From Haloarchaeobius litoreus (lineage in GTDB: Archaea; Halobacteriota; Halobacteria; Halobacteriales; Natrialbaceae): a stretch of DNA of 64,000 bases. The stretch covers positions 806,001 to 870,000 of the forward strand of contig NZ_JANHJR010000002.1 of assembly GCF_024495425.1 (NCBI RefSeq), read 5' to 3'. Position numbers and translations under genes: made by a program. This document shows, piece by piece, positions 9,215 to 18,729 of this stretch; within the stretch, counting starts at the first letter, position 1; the number at the start of each line of letters is the position of its first letter. The notes under the pieces were generated by a model. That model was given only the letters and a program-made list of their open reading frames with translations, was not told the origin of the DNA and did not search any database.

Positions 9215-10231
9215 ATGGTCCGGCGGCTGGTACGGCGGAGTGTTTTCGCGGTCGTCTCCGCGTACATCGTCATGACGGCAGCGTTCGCGGTCATCGCGTT
9301 CACGAACGACCCGAACGTGGGTCCAGTCGCACGGGCCGCTGCGAAACGCGGACAGAACATCACGCAGGCCGTCGAGGCGTACCGGGTGGCACGGAACCTG
9401 AACGACCCGGTCCTCCAGCGCTACGTGAAGTGGATGGTGAACATCTCCACCGGCGATTGGGGGCTCTCCTACTCGACCGGCCAGCCGGTGCTGACCGCGA
9501 TCCGGAACAGCATGAAGTACACGCTGTTCTACCTCGTCCCCTCGGTCGCCATCGCGACCGTGATGGGAATCAGCTTCGGGCTGTTCTCGGCGTTCAGACA
9601 GCACTCGTTCAGCGACCGGCTCGTCACCGCCGTCGCCTATCTCGGTCTCGGCATCCCGAACTTCTGGCTGGCGACCGTGCTGTTCAGTGCGACCGTCATG
9701 GAGCACCAGACCATCCAGTTCCCGAAGCTCCCCCTCGAGTCGTCGCTGCTCTGGTCGTTCGACTTCACGCTCCTGTACGGGTTCGTCCCGTGGATCGACT
9801 TCAACACGACGCAGGCGTTCTTCACGCTCCCGATTATCGTGCTCACGACCGCGCTGCTCGCCGGTCAGCTGCGCTACACACGCTCGGAGTCGCTCGAGTA
9901 CATGGACATGGAGTTCGTGAAGATCGCCCGTGCGAAGGGTGCCGGCCCGTTCCGCGTCGCCCGCCACGTCCTCCGGAACGCCGCCATCCCCCTGCTCTCG
10001 CTCTTTCTCACCGAGATGCTCAGCGTCCTCGTCCTCGGCATCCTCGTCATCGAGGAGGTGTTCAACATCCCCGGCTTCGGCAGCCTCATGCTCCGGGCGG
10101 TCGGGGCCCGCGACATGCCACTCATCCTCGGGGTGACGATGGTCGTCGCGTTCATCGGCATCGTCGGGAACTTCCTGCAGGACGTGGCCTACACGGTGCT
10201 CGACCCGCGCGTCGGGAGCGAAACCGACTAG
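9215..10231 (+). CDS. dppB: Dpp/Opp-type ABC permease (DppB-like)
   Basis: This 338-residue integral membrane protein starts [19 protein letters not shown], the typical first helix of DppB. A periplasmic-side loop of about 75 residues follows with the family [13 protein letters not shown] segment. About five more helices follow, and the ATPase-contact loop around [15 protein letters not shown]. The ATG at 9215 is preferred, with a GTG two codons upstream. It is transcribed away from dppCDF rather than ahead of it as in most operons. Its stop interlocks with that of the next convergent gene through CTAG. Confidence 0.88.
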   Translation: MVRRLVRRSVFAVVSAYIVMTAAFAVIAFTNDPNVGPVARAAAKRGQNITQAVEAYRVARNLNDPVLQRYVKWMVNISTGDWGLSYSTGQPVLTAIRNSMKYTLFYLVPSVAIATVMGISFGLFSAFRQHSFSDRLVTAVAYLGLGIPNFWLATVLFSATVMEHQTIQFPKLPLESSLLWSFDFTLLYGFVPWIDFNTTQAFFTLPIIVLTTALLAGQLRYTRSESLEYMDMEFVKIARAKGAGPFRVARHVLRNAAIPLLSLFLTEMLSVLVLGILVIEEVFNIPGFGSLMLRAVGARDMPLILGVTMVVAFIGIVGNFLQDVAYTVLDPRVGSETD

Positions 10232-10797
10232 CCGTCGCCGTCCTCGTCGACGATGACGACCTCGCCGTCGATCACGTCGACGTTGATGAGCGTCTTCACG
10301 CTGTAGGGCGACTCCTCGACCTTGTTCTCGCCGCCGACTTTCTTGATGACCGCGACCGAGTCAACGACGTCCGCGCCGATCTCGTCGAGCGCGCCGAGCA
10401 CCGCCGCCAGCGTCCCACCCGTCGAGAGCACGTCGTCGAGCACGAGCACGCGGTCGCCCGCGTCGACGTCGTTGATGAACATCTCGTTCTCCGAGTAGCC
10501 GGTCTGCTGGGCGAGCGACACCTCGCCGTCCAGTCCGTACTCGCGCTTTCGGATGACCGTCAACGGGATGTCCGTCATCAGGGACACCGCCGTCGAGATG
10601 TGGATGCCCATCGCTGCCGGTGTGACGATCTTGTCGACGTCCTCCAGGTCCGCCTTCCGGATGATGCGGATGACGATCTCCCGGAGCAGTCTGGGGTCCA
10701 GCTGCGGCACGCCGTCGCTTATCGGGTGGACGAAGTAGTGGTAGCCGTCTTTCTCGATGATGGGCGCATCGCGCAGGGACTGGCTGAGTCTGTCCAT
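10228..10797 (-). CDS. hpt: Purine phosphoribosyltransferase (hypoxanthine/guanine type)
   Basis: This 189-residue enzyme carries the PRPP-binding loop [13 protein letters not shown] at residues 117-129. Its long N-terminal region ([13 protein letters not shown]) is typical of the archaeal HGPRTase-like proteins of the adenine phosphoribosyltransferase superfamily. It would salvage a purine base with PRPP to give the nucleotide. The exact base (hypoxanthine, guanine or adenine) is not certain from sequence. A TATA-like AATAAAAG at 10819-10826 on the opposite reading supports the leaderless start at 10797. Confidence 0.82.
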   Translation of the reverse strand: MDRLSQSLRDAPIIEKDGYHYFVHPISDGVPQLDPRLLREIVIRIIRKADLEDVDKIVTPAAMGIHISTAVSLMTDIPLTVIRKREYGLDGEVSLAQQTGYSENEMFINDVDAGDRVLVLDDVLSTGGTLAAVLGALDEIGADVVDSVAVIKKVGGENKVEESPYSVKTLINVDVIDGEVVIVDEDGDG

Positions 10798-10875
10798 GTC
10801 GTAGCTACACGAAGCAGCAATAAAAGGTGGCGATTGCGACCGGTCCTCGGGCCGGTCTCCCGAGATATCGCCGCC

Positions 10876-11337
10876 TCAGCCGACCTGCTGTTCGGCGAGG
10901 ATGGCGGACTGCTCGCCCTTCTGCCAGACGATCCGGATGGTGTCACCGACGGCGACCGTGCTCGGATCCATTTCGAGGGTGAGGCTGTCGCCACCTTCGA
11001 GTCCGTCGGCCCACTCGTCGGGCCCGACGATGTTGTAATCGGACCTGTTGCTTCCGGCTTCCCAGGCGATCTCGCCGTCGACGTAGACGGTGACGTACTG
11101 CGCCTCGACCGGGTTGCCACCCTCCTGCGTGAGCGTCATCGTCTCTGCGCCGGTACCGTCGACGTCGAAATCGTAGTCGACGACCGCGTTGGGCGTCTTT
11201 TCGGTCACCTGCGACCCGATATCCAGCACGAACACGGCGACCGATGCGGACAGCACGACGGTCAGCGCGACGATGAGGACGACGCCGATGACGGGCGACA
11301 GCGCCTCCTCATCCGCCAGCATCCCCCTGAAGTTCAT
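10876..11337 (-). CDS. Archaeal type IV pilin
   Basis: This 153-residue precursor has a short charged leader, then SPVIGVVLIVALTVVLSASV at residues 14-33. This is the H-domain of haloarchaeal PilA-like pilins, processed by the prepilin peptidase PibD. A beta-rich extracellular domain follows that lacks cysteines. It would assemble into an adhesion pilus or pseudopilus. No pilus ATPase or membrane platform gene is nearby, so it relies on machinery elsewhere. A TATA-like element lies about 30 bp upstream (11363-11370). Confidence 0.85.
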   Translation of the reverse strand: MNFRGMLADEEALSPVIGVVLIVALTVVLSASVAVFVLDIGSQVTEKTPNAVVDYDFDVDGTGAETMTLTQEGGNPVEAQYVTVYVDGEIAWEAGSNRSDYNIVGPDEWADGLEGGDSLTLEMDPSTVAVGDTIRIVWQKGEQSAILAEQQVG

Positions 11338-11457
11338 CGGACTGAAGTTGTCGGTGGGCCGTGATAAGCCGAGTGGCCAACTGCCGTGGACACGAACCGG
11401 TGAGACAGTCGCCCACGGGTGGCGTTCTCGAAGCGACCGGGACGGGGTAGGCGGTCC

Positions 11458-12045
11458 TTACTCGAAGTCCAGCTCGGGCGGGACCTCCAGATCGCCGAGG
11501 CGCATGTTGCGCTCGTAGTAGATGTGGACCGAGGCCGAGACCGTCAACGTCAGCGCGATGAGCGTCGCCCAGGCGACGTCGGGGAAGAGCGTGAACGGAT
11601 AGACCCCGCCCCAGATCACGGCACAGAGCGCGGTGCTGACCGCGCCGAGCGAAAGGTAGTACTCGCGCCAGGGCAGCTCGCTCCCGGGGACGATCTCGAG
11701 GTAGATGGAGAGGTCCTGCGTACGCGGCGTCGGCTGGATGAGTCCAGCTTCGGAGTCGTAGTCGACGATGTGTGCCTCCGCCATCCGCGGGAGGTGTGTC
11801 TGCTGGAGCGTCGTGTACACCCGTTTTCGCTGCTCGGAGCTCACCTCGTCGCAGGGGGTGCGGTACTCCCAGGACGCGACCTGTGTCGCCAGGTCCCCGA
11901 GCTCGACTGGCTCGCCCTTGCGCTTGAGGTACTGCAGGACGAAGCGTCGGCGCTGGTTCCGGAGGACGTCGAAGATCTCGCCCTTCGACAGGCCGCCGTC
12001 TGTCAGGGCGGTCGCGTCCTCGGTCGTGGCGGAATCCTCAGGCAT
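11458..12045 (-). CDS. Membrane-anchored winged-helix protein (DUF7344-like)
   Basis: The 195-residue protein has an N-terminal winged-helix-like region (residues about 15-100: LSKGEIFDVLRNQRRRFVLQYL, then TTLQQTHLPRMAEAHIVDYD). Two membrane segments lie near 132-150 and 155-172. This architecture is common in haloarchaea under the DUF7344 label (name from memory). It suggests a one-component transcription regulator tied to the membrane. The target is unknown. The ATG at 12045 gives the compact domain start; a longer upstream frame is probably non-coding. It is divergent from the Mnh operon. Confidence 0.7.
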   Translation of the reverse strand: MPEDSATTEDATALTDGGLSKGEIFDVLRNQRRRFVLQYLKRKGEPVELGDLATQVASWEYRTPCDEVSSEQRKRVYTTLQQTHLPRMAEAHIVDYDSEAGLIQPTPRTQDLSIYLEIVPGSELPWREYYLSLGAVSTALCAVIWGGVYPFTLFPDVAWATLIALTLTVSASVHIYYERNMRLGDLEVPPELDFE

Positions 12046-12287
12046 TGGTATGCGGATCTCGTGCCGAACCTCGGAGCGGTCGTGAGTCGTCGCCTCCGCC
12101 GTACATCCTACCCTACCGTGTAACCGGAGCGTACATAACGTTTCGTACTCCCCGGCCGGTGACGTGCGAGGGGCGATGCCCGGTGCTGGTTTCACACGTC
12201 TCCGAGCTGGTTTTGCGACCTCGCACACCTGCCAGTCAGATGATGCAACACGAACGCCCGTCCCTGCCTGTCTAACCCATTTGAGAA

Positions 12288-12296
12288 CTCTTAAGG
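12288..12296 (+). promoter_or_regulatory. TATA element of the mnh operon
   Basis: CTCTTAAGG lies about 30 bp before the mnhA ATG and fits the haloarchaeal TATA consensus. The rest of the 12046-12323 spacer, shared with the divergent HTH gene, holds a possible GTAC-N10-GTAC inverted element near 12131-12148 and no supported ORF. Confidence 0.45.
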
Positions 12297-12323
12297 CCCG
12301 CATTTCGTTCTACTCGACTAGCA

Positions 12324-14906
12324 ATGACACCGGACCTCTGGGTCCTCCTCGCCCTCGTGGGACTGCCGTTCCTCGGGGCCGCGGCGGTGCCCCTCGTCTA
12401 TCGCGTCCTCGGGGAGCGCACGGCGTACTTCGCGGCGCTGGTCGCACTCGCCTGCCTGGGCCTCGTCGGACTGCTGTACGGTACACACGGGGCACGGTCC
12501 GTCGAGTGGATTCCGTCGCTCGGCATCGAACTGCGGTTCTACGTGGACGGGCTCGCGCTGCTCATCGCCACGCTGGCCAGCGGTGTGGGCGTCTGTATCC
12601 TCACCTACTCCGGCGGCTACATGCACGGCGAGCCGGGGCAGCCGAAGTACTACGCGACGCTGCTCGCGTTCATGGGCTCGATGCTTGGCGTCGCACTGGC
12701 CGCCGACCTCATCACGTTGTTCCTGTTCTGGGAGCTGACCAGCCTCACCTCGTTCCTGCTCATCGGCCACTACACCACGGAGTCGTCGTCGCAGTACGCC
12801 GCCCGGAAGTCGATGCTCATCACGGTCGCAGGGGGGCTGTTCATGCTCGTCGGCTTCGTCCTGCTGCACGCGGTGAGCGCCGACGCGCTCGGCACGGCGA
12901 CCTGGGCGCTCGCGGGCGAGGGCTCGATGCTGGAGAACGCCGGCGCGATGCGGGAGGCGCTCGAATCCGAGGGCCTGCTCGTGGTCGTCCTCGCCCTGCT
13001 GGGCATCGGCGCGGCCGCTAAGTCCGCACAGGTGCCGCTGCACATCTGGCTGCCGAACGCGATGGAGGCCCCGACGCCGGTCTCGGCGTTCCTCCACTCC
13101 GCGACGATGGTCAAGGCCGGCGTCTACCTCGTCGGCCGTTTCCGGCCGCTGTTCCTCCCGGCGGATGCACACCCGGGCAGCCTCGAACTCTGGACGGTCG
13201 GTTTCGCAGCGCTCGGCATGTTGACGATGACCGTCACGGCCATCCTCGCGGTCGCCGCGACCGACATCAAGGAGCTCCTCGCGTACTCGACGGCCTCCCA
13301 TCTGGGGCTCATCATCGCGGGCTTCGGCTTCGCGGGCCACCTCGGCGCGGAGACCGGAGGGTTCCACATCCTGAACCACGCGCTGTTCAAGGCGACGCTG
13401 TTCCTCGTCGCTGGCATCATCGCCCACGAGGCCGGGACACGCAAGATAGCGGAACTCGGCGGCCTGCGCGAGGACCTGCCAATCACGGCGGGCATCGCGG
13501 CCGTCGCCTCCCTCGGCATGGCGGGCGTCCCGCCGTTCAACGGCTTCTACTCGAAGGAGTTCCTCTTCCATGCGGCCTGGGAGACGGGCGCGGCCTCGGG
13601 CGGGCTCTACTACCTGATTCCGGTCGTCGCCGTCTTCGGGAGCGTCTTCACGTTCCTCTACTCCATCCGCTTCCTGATGCTGTTCTTCGGGGAGAAGCCC
13701 GACGAACTGGGACACGTCCACTCCCCGCCGGTCGCGATGCTCGCCCCGCCCGCGCTGCTCGCGACGCTCGCGGGTATCGTCGGCATCGGTGGCATCACGG
13801 GGACGTTCGACGTGCCCCTCGGCCCGCTCGAGGAGTTCGTCGGGGGCGTCATCCACGCGGTCGAGCCCGCGGGGGTCGAGGAGGCGTCGTTCCACTACTA
13901 CCTGCCGACGACGGTGACGCCGTGGGCCATCATGAGCGCGCTCACCATCGCCATCGGCGCGGCGCTCTACCCGCAGTACGACCGGCTGCACGAGGGCATC
14001 CGGTCGCTCCTGCGCGGGCCGGTCCGGGCGAACTGGTGGTACGACACCGCCACCGAGGAGCTGAACCCGACAAGTACGGCGGTCCGTGACCGGGCCCAGA
14101 ACGGCCTGTTGCGCACCTACGCGACGTGGGTCGCCGCCGCGTTCGTCGTCCTCACCTTCGCGGGCTACCTCGCGACGAGCGTCAGGATTCCGGTTCCGTC
14201 GGAGCCCGCGACCTACCTGCCGCTGACGCTGACTGTCGTCGTGCTCGTCGCGGCCGTGACGGTGTTCGGCGACGTGTCGCTGCGCGTCGCCACCGCCGTC
14301 GCGGGCGTGCTCTCCGTGGTCGCACTCGGCGTGTTCGCCTGGGCCATCTTCGGCCTCGGTCTCACACCGACGGAGCTTGCGACCCAGCCGCCCATCGTGT
14401 TCGTGCTCGCGCTGGCGGCCGTCGCCGGCATCGCCGTCTCGCGTGCACCCTCGCACGTGGCCGGCGTGCTGACGCTTTCGATCCTCGGGTTCATGGTCGC
14501 CATCTTCTACATCCTGCGCGACGCGCCTGACCTCGCGCTGACCCAGCTCGTCGTCGAGACGCTCCTGCTCGTCATCTTCCTGCTCGTCCTCAACAAGCTC
14601 CCGGCGTTCTACGGGGGCTGGGACCGGGGTCGGATGACCAGGGACGGCGTCCTCTCGCTCGCGGTCGGCGCGGTCGTCACGACGACCGTGCTCGTCACGA
14701 CAGCCGGCGGCCCGAACGAGGACTCCGTCATCGCGAAGGGCCTCGCCGAGGCCTCGTACCCCGAGGCCGGCGGGAACAACATCGTGAACGTCATCCTCGT
14801 CGACTTCCGGGCGTTCGACACGCTCGGCGAGATAGCAGTCGTCTCGATGGCCGCGCTCTCTATCGTCACGCTCATCGCCCTCCGGGAACGAGGTGAGACG
14901 AGATGA
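12324..14906 (+). CDS. mnhA: Mrp/Mnh cation/proton antiporter subunit A
   Basis: This 860-residue subunit is the large NuoL-like component. The N-terminal two-thirds carries the antiporter core with conserved lysines and glutamates (for example the WELTSLTSFLLIG and APTPVSAFLHSATMVKAG segments). The C-terminal part contains the extra MbhD-like domain ending VVETLLLVIFLLVLNKLPAF. It is the first of seven genes with overlapping stops and starts (mnhA-G). The complex exchanges Na+ (or K+) for protons and suits a high-salt cell. Confidence 0.93.
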   Translation: MTPDLWVLLALVGLPFLGAAAVPLVYRVLGERTAYFAALVALACLGLVGLLYGTHGARSVEWIPSLGIELRFYVDGLALLIATLASGVGVCILTYSGGYMHGEPGQPKYYATLLAFMGSMLGVALAADLITLFLFWELTSLTSFLLIGHYTTESSSQYAARKSMLITVAGGLFMLVGFVLLHAVSADALGTATWALAGEGSMLENAGAMREALESEGLLVVVLALLGIGAAAKSAQVPLHIWLPNAMEAPTPVSAFLHSATMVKAGVYLVGRFRPLFLPADAHPGSLELWTVGFAALGMLTMTVTAILAVAATDIKELLAYSTASHLGLIIAGFGFAGHLGAETGGFHILNHALFKATLFLVAGIIAHEAGTRKIAELGGLREDLPITAGIAAVASLGMAGVPPFNGFYSKEFLFHAAWETGAASGGLYYLIPVVAVFGSVFTFLYSIRFLMLFFGEKPDELGHVHSPPVAMLAPPALLATLAGIVGIGGITGTFDVPLGPLEEFVGGVIHAVEPAGVEEASFHYYLPTTVTPWAIMSALTIAIGAALYPQYDRLHEGIRSLLRGPVRANWWYDTATEELNPTSTAVRDRAQNGLLRTYATWVAAAFVVLTFAGYLATSVRIPVPSEPATYLPLTLTVVVLVAAVTVFGDVSLRVATAVAGVLSVVALGVFAWAIFGLGLTPTELATQPPIVFVLALAAVAGIAVSRAPSHVAGVLTLSILGFMVAIFYILRDAPDLALTQLVVETLLLVIFLLVLNKLPAFYGGWDRGRMTRDGVLSLAVGAVVTTTVLVTTAGGPNEDSVIAKGLAEASYPEAGGNNIVNVILVDFRAFDTLGEIAVVSMAALSIVTLIALRERGETR

Positions 14907-15424
14907 GCTACGGCGACGACACGACGGTCATCGCACGGACGGTCGCGCGCATCACGCTCCCGCTCGTGCTCGTGGTCGCCATCGCGCTGCTGTTCCAGGG
15001 GCACAACCTGCCCGGCGGTGGGTTCATCGCCGGCGTGCTCACGGCGGCCGCGTTCGCGCTGGTGTACATCGTCTTCGGGATGCAGTACGTCCAGGAGACC
15101 ATCTTCGGCGAAGAGTACGACCCCGACGGGAGCGTCGCCGGCCCGGCGGTCGTCGACCGCTACCGGACGCTGTTCGCGGTCGGCCTCGCGGTCGCCACCG
15201 GCACCGGGCTCGGCGCGATGGCGTTCGGGAAGCCGTTCCTGACCCACACCGACGAGGTGGTGGAACCGTCGACGAGCTACGTCGCCTGGATCCCGGGTGC
15301 CGACTTCATCTTCGGGACGCTGTTCGAGTTCCACTGGGCGACGGCGTTCCTGTTCGACATCGGCGTCTACTTCGTGGTCGTCGGTGGCCTGCTCGCGATC
15401 CTCGCGGTGGTGGGAGGCGAATGA
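14903..15424 (+). CDS. mnhB: Mrp/Mnh antiporter subunit B
   Basis: This 173-residue membrane protein has four hydrophobic segments, including the family motif GHNLPGGGFIAGVL near residues 33-46. It overlaps mnhA by 4 nt (ATGA) and is an obligatory small subunit of the Mrp complex. A hydrophilic insert of about 40 residues in the middle, facing outside, is somewhat longer than in bacterial MrpB. Confidence 0.92.
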   Translation: MSYGDDTTVIARTVARITLPLVLVVAIALLFQGHNLPGGGFIAGVLTAAAFALVYIVFGMQYVQETIFGEEYDPDGSVAGPAVVDRYRTLFAVGLAVATGTGLGAMAFGKPFLTHTDEVVEPSTSYVAWIPGADFIFGTLFEFHWATAFLFDIGVYFVVVGGLLAILAVVGGE

Positions 15425-15771
15425 CGGAGTTCGTCCTCGCCCTCGTGCTCGGCCTGCTGTTCGCGCTCGGGACGTTCCTCGTCCTGCGCCGCGACGTGGT
15501 CCGGGTGGTCTGGGGCGTCTCCATCATCTCGCAGGCCGCCAACGTCTATCTGGTCACGATGGGGCTGCTCGACGGCGCGGTGCCCGTCCTCGACGGCCAC
15601 GGCGAGGGTGCCGGGGCCGTGACGGACCCGCTCGTACAGGCGCTCGTCCTGACCGCCATCGTCATCGGCTTCGGGACCACGGCGTTCGCCCTCGTGCTCA
15701 CCTACCGGGTGTACGAGGAGCACGGCACCATCGACCTGCTCGAACTCGGAGGTGAGACCGATGGCAACTGA
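15421..15771 (+). CDS. mnhC: Mrp/Mnh antiporter subunit C
   Basis: This 116-residue NuoK-like subunit has three helices and the conserved WGVSIISQAANVYLV segment, plus DPLVQALVLTAIVIGFGTTAFAL. The ATG overlaps the mnhB stop (ATGA at 15421-15424). It overlaps mnhD by 11 nt. Confidence 0.92.
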   Translation: MTEFVLALVLGLLFALGTFLVLRRDVVRVVWGVSIISQAANVYLVTMGLLDGAVPVLDGHGEGAGAVTDPLVQALVLTAIVIGFGTTAFALVLTYRVYEEHGTIDLLELGGETDGN

Positions 15772-17407
15772 ACAGCTCGTCGTCGCACCGCTGCTCGTCG
15801 CGCTCGTGACGGCCATCCTGACGCTGGTCGTCCACCAGTACACCCGCGTCCAGCAGGTCGTCAGCGGGCTCGGCGGCATCGCCTACCTCGGTGCCGTCGC
15901 GATGCTGGTCCAGCGGGTGCGGTCCGGCGCGGGCTCACACGGCGTCGAGGGCGTCCTCACCTACCAGCTCTCGGACTGGGGGGCACCCTTCGGCATCGCG
16001 CTGGTCGCCGACGACCTCTCGGCGTTCATGCTCGCGCTCACCGCCGTCGTGAGCCTGGTCGCGCTCGCGTTCTCCATGCGCTACATCGACGAGGCCGGTC
16101 AGCGCGTCTCCTACCACCCACTGTACCACTTCATGCTCGTGGGCGTGACGGGGTCGTTCCTCACCGGCGACATCTTCAACCTGTTCGTCTGGTTCGAGGT
16201 CATGCTGATGTCGAGCTACGTGCTCGTCGTGTTCTACTCCGGACCGCGCCACACGAAGGCGGCGCTCCAGTACGTCGTGCTCAACCTCGTCGGGAGCGCG
16301 CTCATGCTGCTGGCCATCGGGGGGCTCTACTCGACGACGGGCACGCTGAACATGGCTGACATGGCCCGCCGGCTGGCCGACCCTGCGAGCTTCGGAATCA
16401 CGCTCGCCCCGGTGCTCGGCCTCTCGGCGGTGCTGTTCGTCGTGTTCGCGCTGAAGGCGGGCATCGTCCCGTTCCAGTGGTGGGTGCCCGCGGCGTACCG
16501 CGCCGCACCCGCCCCGGTCTCGGCGATGCTCGCGGGCGTCGTGAAGAAGGTCGGCATCTACGCCATCATCCGGCTCTACTTCACGGTGTTCGCCAACGCC
16601 GCGCCGATGGACCTCTCGTTGCCCGGCCTCGCTGGCGAGTCCACGCTCGCGTTCTTCGGGCCCGTGCTGTTCATCATGGGTGCGGCGAGCATCGTCCTCG
16701 GCGGCGTCGCCGCGGTGAACCGCGACGACATCGACAACCTGCTCGCGTACTCCAGCATCGGCCAGGTCGGCTTCATCGTCATCGGGCTGGCGTTCGCGGC
16801 CGGCGGGGTCGTCGCCGGCTGGCAGGCGCCCGACCCCTACGGCTCGGTCGCGGTGCTCGGGCTGGCGGCCGCACTCGTCTACTCGCTGAACCACGCGCTG
16901 GCGAAGGCCGCGCTGTTCCTCGCCAGCGGCGCGGTGTACGAGTCCGTCGGCACCATCGAGTTCGACGAGCTCGGCGGGCTGGCCGGCCGCATGCCGCTGC
17001 TCTCGACTGGCTTCTTCGTCGCCGCGCTCAGCCTCGTCGGGGTCCCGCCGCTTTTGGGCTTCTTCGGGAAGTTCCTCGTCTTCGACGCGGCGGTCAACGC
17101 CGGCTCGAACCTCGGCATCGGGGTCGCGCTGCTCGGTGCCATCCTCACCATCGCCTACGTCACCCGCGCCTGGAACCGCGGCTTCTGGGGCGAGCGCACT
17201 GAAGCCGTCGAGCAGGCGACACCGCAGTACGGGCTGTTCGCGACGGTGCTCGTGCTCGCGGTCGTCGCGCTCGCGGTCGGCGTCGCGTTCGACCCGGTTG
17301 TCGACGCGGCCATCGACGCCGCCGAGGCCGCGCTCGGCACGGACAGCTACATCGAGGCGGTCGGGCTGGAGGACAGCCTCACCGGCGGCGACGGAGGTGG
17401 GCACTGA
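15761..17407 (+). CDS. mnhD: Mrp/Mnh antiporter subunit D
   Basis: This 548-residue NuoM/N-like antiporter subunit has about 14 helices. Conserved features are FNLFVWFEVMLMSSYVLV, the FALKAGIVPFQWWVPAAYRAAPAPVSAML region with its channel lysine, and LNHALAKAALFLASG. The ATG at 15761 follows a GGAGGTGA ribosome-binding site; the GTG at 15752 is less likely. It is coupled by overlap to mnhC and mnhE. Confidence 0.93.
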   Translation: MATEQLVVAPLLVALVTAILTLVVHQYTRVQQVVSGLGGIAYLGAVAMLVQRVRSGAGSHGVEGVLTYQLSDWGAPFGIALVADDLSAFMLALTAVVSLVALAFSMRYIDEAGQRVSYHPLYHFMLVGVTGSFLTGDIFNLFVWFEVMLMSSYVLVVFYSGPRHTKAALQYVVLNLVGSALMLLAIGGLYSTTGTLNMADMARRLADPASFGITLAPVLGLSAVLFVVFALKAGIVPFQWWVPAAYRAAPAPVSAMLAGVVKKVGIYAIIRLYFTVFANAAPMDLSLPGLAGESTLAFFGPVLFIMGAASIVLGGVAAVNRDDIDNLLAYSSIGQVGFIVIGLAFAAGGVVAGWQAPDPYGSVAVLGLAAALVYSLNHALAKAALFLASGAVYESVGTIEFDELGGLAGRMPLLSTGFFVAALSLVGVPPLLGFFGKFLVFDAAVNAGSNLGIGVALLGAILTIAYVTRAWNRGFWGERTEAVEQATPQYGLFATVLVLAVVALAVGVAFDPVVDAAIDAAEAALGTDSYIEAVGLEDSLTGGDGGGH

Positions 17408-18072
17408 TGACAGGAGACCAGGCGACGGGCGTCGAGGAAGCGGCCGAGACGGACACCGAGACGTACGACCTCAAGGACGACGGGGGTGAACGCGCGCGGA
17501 AGTGGCCCGCAATCGGCGTCGCGCTCGCCGTCCTCTGGCTGTTCGTCCGGGGCGTCCACTTCATCGAAGAACCCGGCCTCGCGGCCGGCGAGTTCATCAT
17601 CGGGCTCGCGGTCGGGCTCCCCATCGCCTACGGCATCCGCGGCATCTACGCGCCGACGTACGGCCTCCGGCGCTCGCTGTCGATACTCCCGGCGGCGGCC
17701 GTCTACATCGGCCTGTTCCTCTGGGAGCTGGTCACCGCGAACGTCGACGTCGCCAGACGTGTGCTCCTGCCGTGGGTCACGATCGACCCGGACGTCATCG
17801 AGGTACCGCTACGCGTCGAGTCGGACATCGCCATCACCACCATCGCGAACTCCATCACGCTCACCCCCGGCACGCTCACCATGGACTACGACGAAGACCG
17901 CAACTCGCTGTTCGTCCACACGCTCGCCGCGACCGACGATGCGTCGGTCGTCGAACCCATCCGGCGGTGGGAGGACTACGCGCTCGTCATCTTCGACGAG
18001 CGCCTCTCGCCGGGCTCGCCGGTGCCGGAGCCTGCCAGTCCGGACCCCGACGGAGGTGAGGACGATGCTTGA
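17407..18072 (+). CDS. mnhE: Mrp/Mnh antiporter subunit E
   Basis: The 221-residue protein has an acidic N-terminal extension of about 35 residues and then the MrpE fold. Two or three N-terminal helices are followed by a cytoplasmic domain with the NSITLTPGTLTMDYDEDR stretch characteristic of the family. It overlaps mnhD at its start and mnhF by 8 nt at its end. Confidence 0.92.
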   Translation: MTGDQATGVEEAAETDTETYDLKDDGGERARKWPAIGVALAVLWLFVRGVHFIEEPGLAAGEFIIGLAVGLPIAYGIRGIYAPTYGLRRSLSILPAAAVYIGLFLWELVTANVDVARRVLLPWVTIDPDVIEVPLRVESDIAITTIANSITLTPGTLTMDYDEDRNSLFVHTLAATDDASVVEPIRRWEDYALVIFDERLSPGSPVPEPASPDPDGGEDDA

Positions 18073-18361
18073 CCTCGCCAACGCCCCCTGGTGGTTCGTC
18101 GCGAGCCTGAACCTCGGTCTGTTCGTGGCCAGCGCGGTCACGCTGCTGTGTGCCTACCGGGTCGTCCGGGGGCCGACGACGCCCGACCGGGTCGTCGCGC
18201 TCGACACCATCGGGACCAACGTCGTCGCCATCGCCGTGCTCTGGGCGATGATCCGCGCCCGCGGCCTGTTCGTCGACGTGAGCCTCGTGCTCGCCATCAT
18301 CGGCTTCGTCAGCACCATCGCTGTCGCACGCTACGTCACGGAAGGTGACATCATCGAATGA
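18065..18361 (+). CDS. mnhF: Mrp/Mnh antiporter subunit F
   Basis: This 98-residue, three-helix protein has the MrpF signature CAYRVVRGPTTPDRVVALDT near residues 29-48. The ATG at 18065 lies inside the end of mnhE, and its stop overlaps the mnhG start, so translation of mnhE, F and G is coupled. Confidence 0.92.
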   Translation: MLDLANAPWWFVASLNLGLFVASAVTLLCAYRVVRGPTTPDRVVALDTIGTNVVAIAVLWAMIRARGLFVDVSLVLAIIGFVSTIAVARYVTEGDIIE

Positions 18362-18729
18362 CGCTCATAGAGACAATCCAGTACGCCGCAGTCGCAGGGT
18401 TCGTGCTCGTGGGCAGCTTCTTCCTGCTCGTCGGGACCATCGGGCTCATCCGCTTCCCGAACGTCTACAATCGCCTGCACGCGACCAGCAAGGCGACGAC
18501 CCTCGGTGCAGCGTCGATGTTCCTCGCCGGCTTCGTCTACTTCGACGGGCAGGGCGTCGCCCTGGAGACGCTCGTCGCCATCGTCTTCCTGTTCCTCACC
18601 GCGCCGACCGGCGGCCACCTCATCTCGCGGTCCGCCCGGAAGATGGGCGTCGACTTCACCGACGATGTCGAGTGGCCGCTGTCCGGCGCTGGTATCGACC
18701 GCGGTGAGGCCGAGGAGCCGGACGACTAG
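18358..18729 (+). CDS. mnhG: Mrp/Mnh antiporter subunit G
   Basis: This 123-residue subunit has three helices and the family pattern GTIGLIRFPNVYNRLHATSKATTLG near residues 32-56. It ends the seven-gene operon. Its stop codon interlocks with the convergent coaBC stop through CTAG (18726-18729), leaving no room for an ordinary terminator between the operons. Confidence 0.92.
   Translation: MTLIETIQYAAVAGFVLVGSFFLLVGTIGLIRFPNVYNRLHATSKATTLGAASMFLAGFVYFDGQGVALETLVAIVFLFLTAPTGGHLISRSARKMGVDFTDDVEWPLSGAGIDRGEAEEPDD

Noticed and set aside
12318-14456. 712-codon minus-strand frame opposite mnhA
   Set aside because: Its composition is typical of an antisense shadow, and mnhA is unquestionable on the plus strand.
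15935-17404. 489-codon minus-strand frame opposite mnhD
   Set aside because: It is an antisense shadow of a conserved antiporter gene. No start context or motif is seen.
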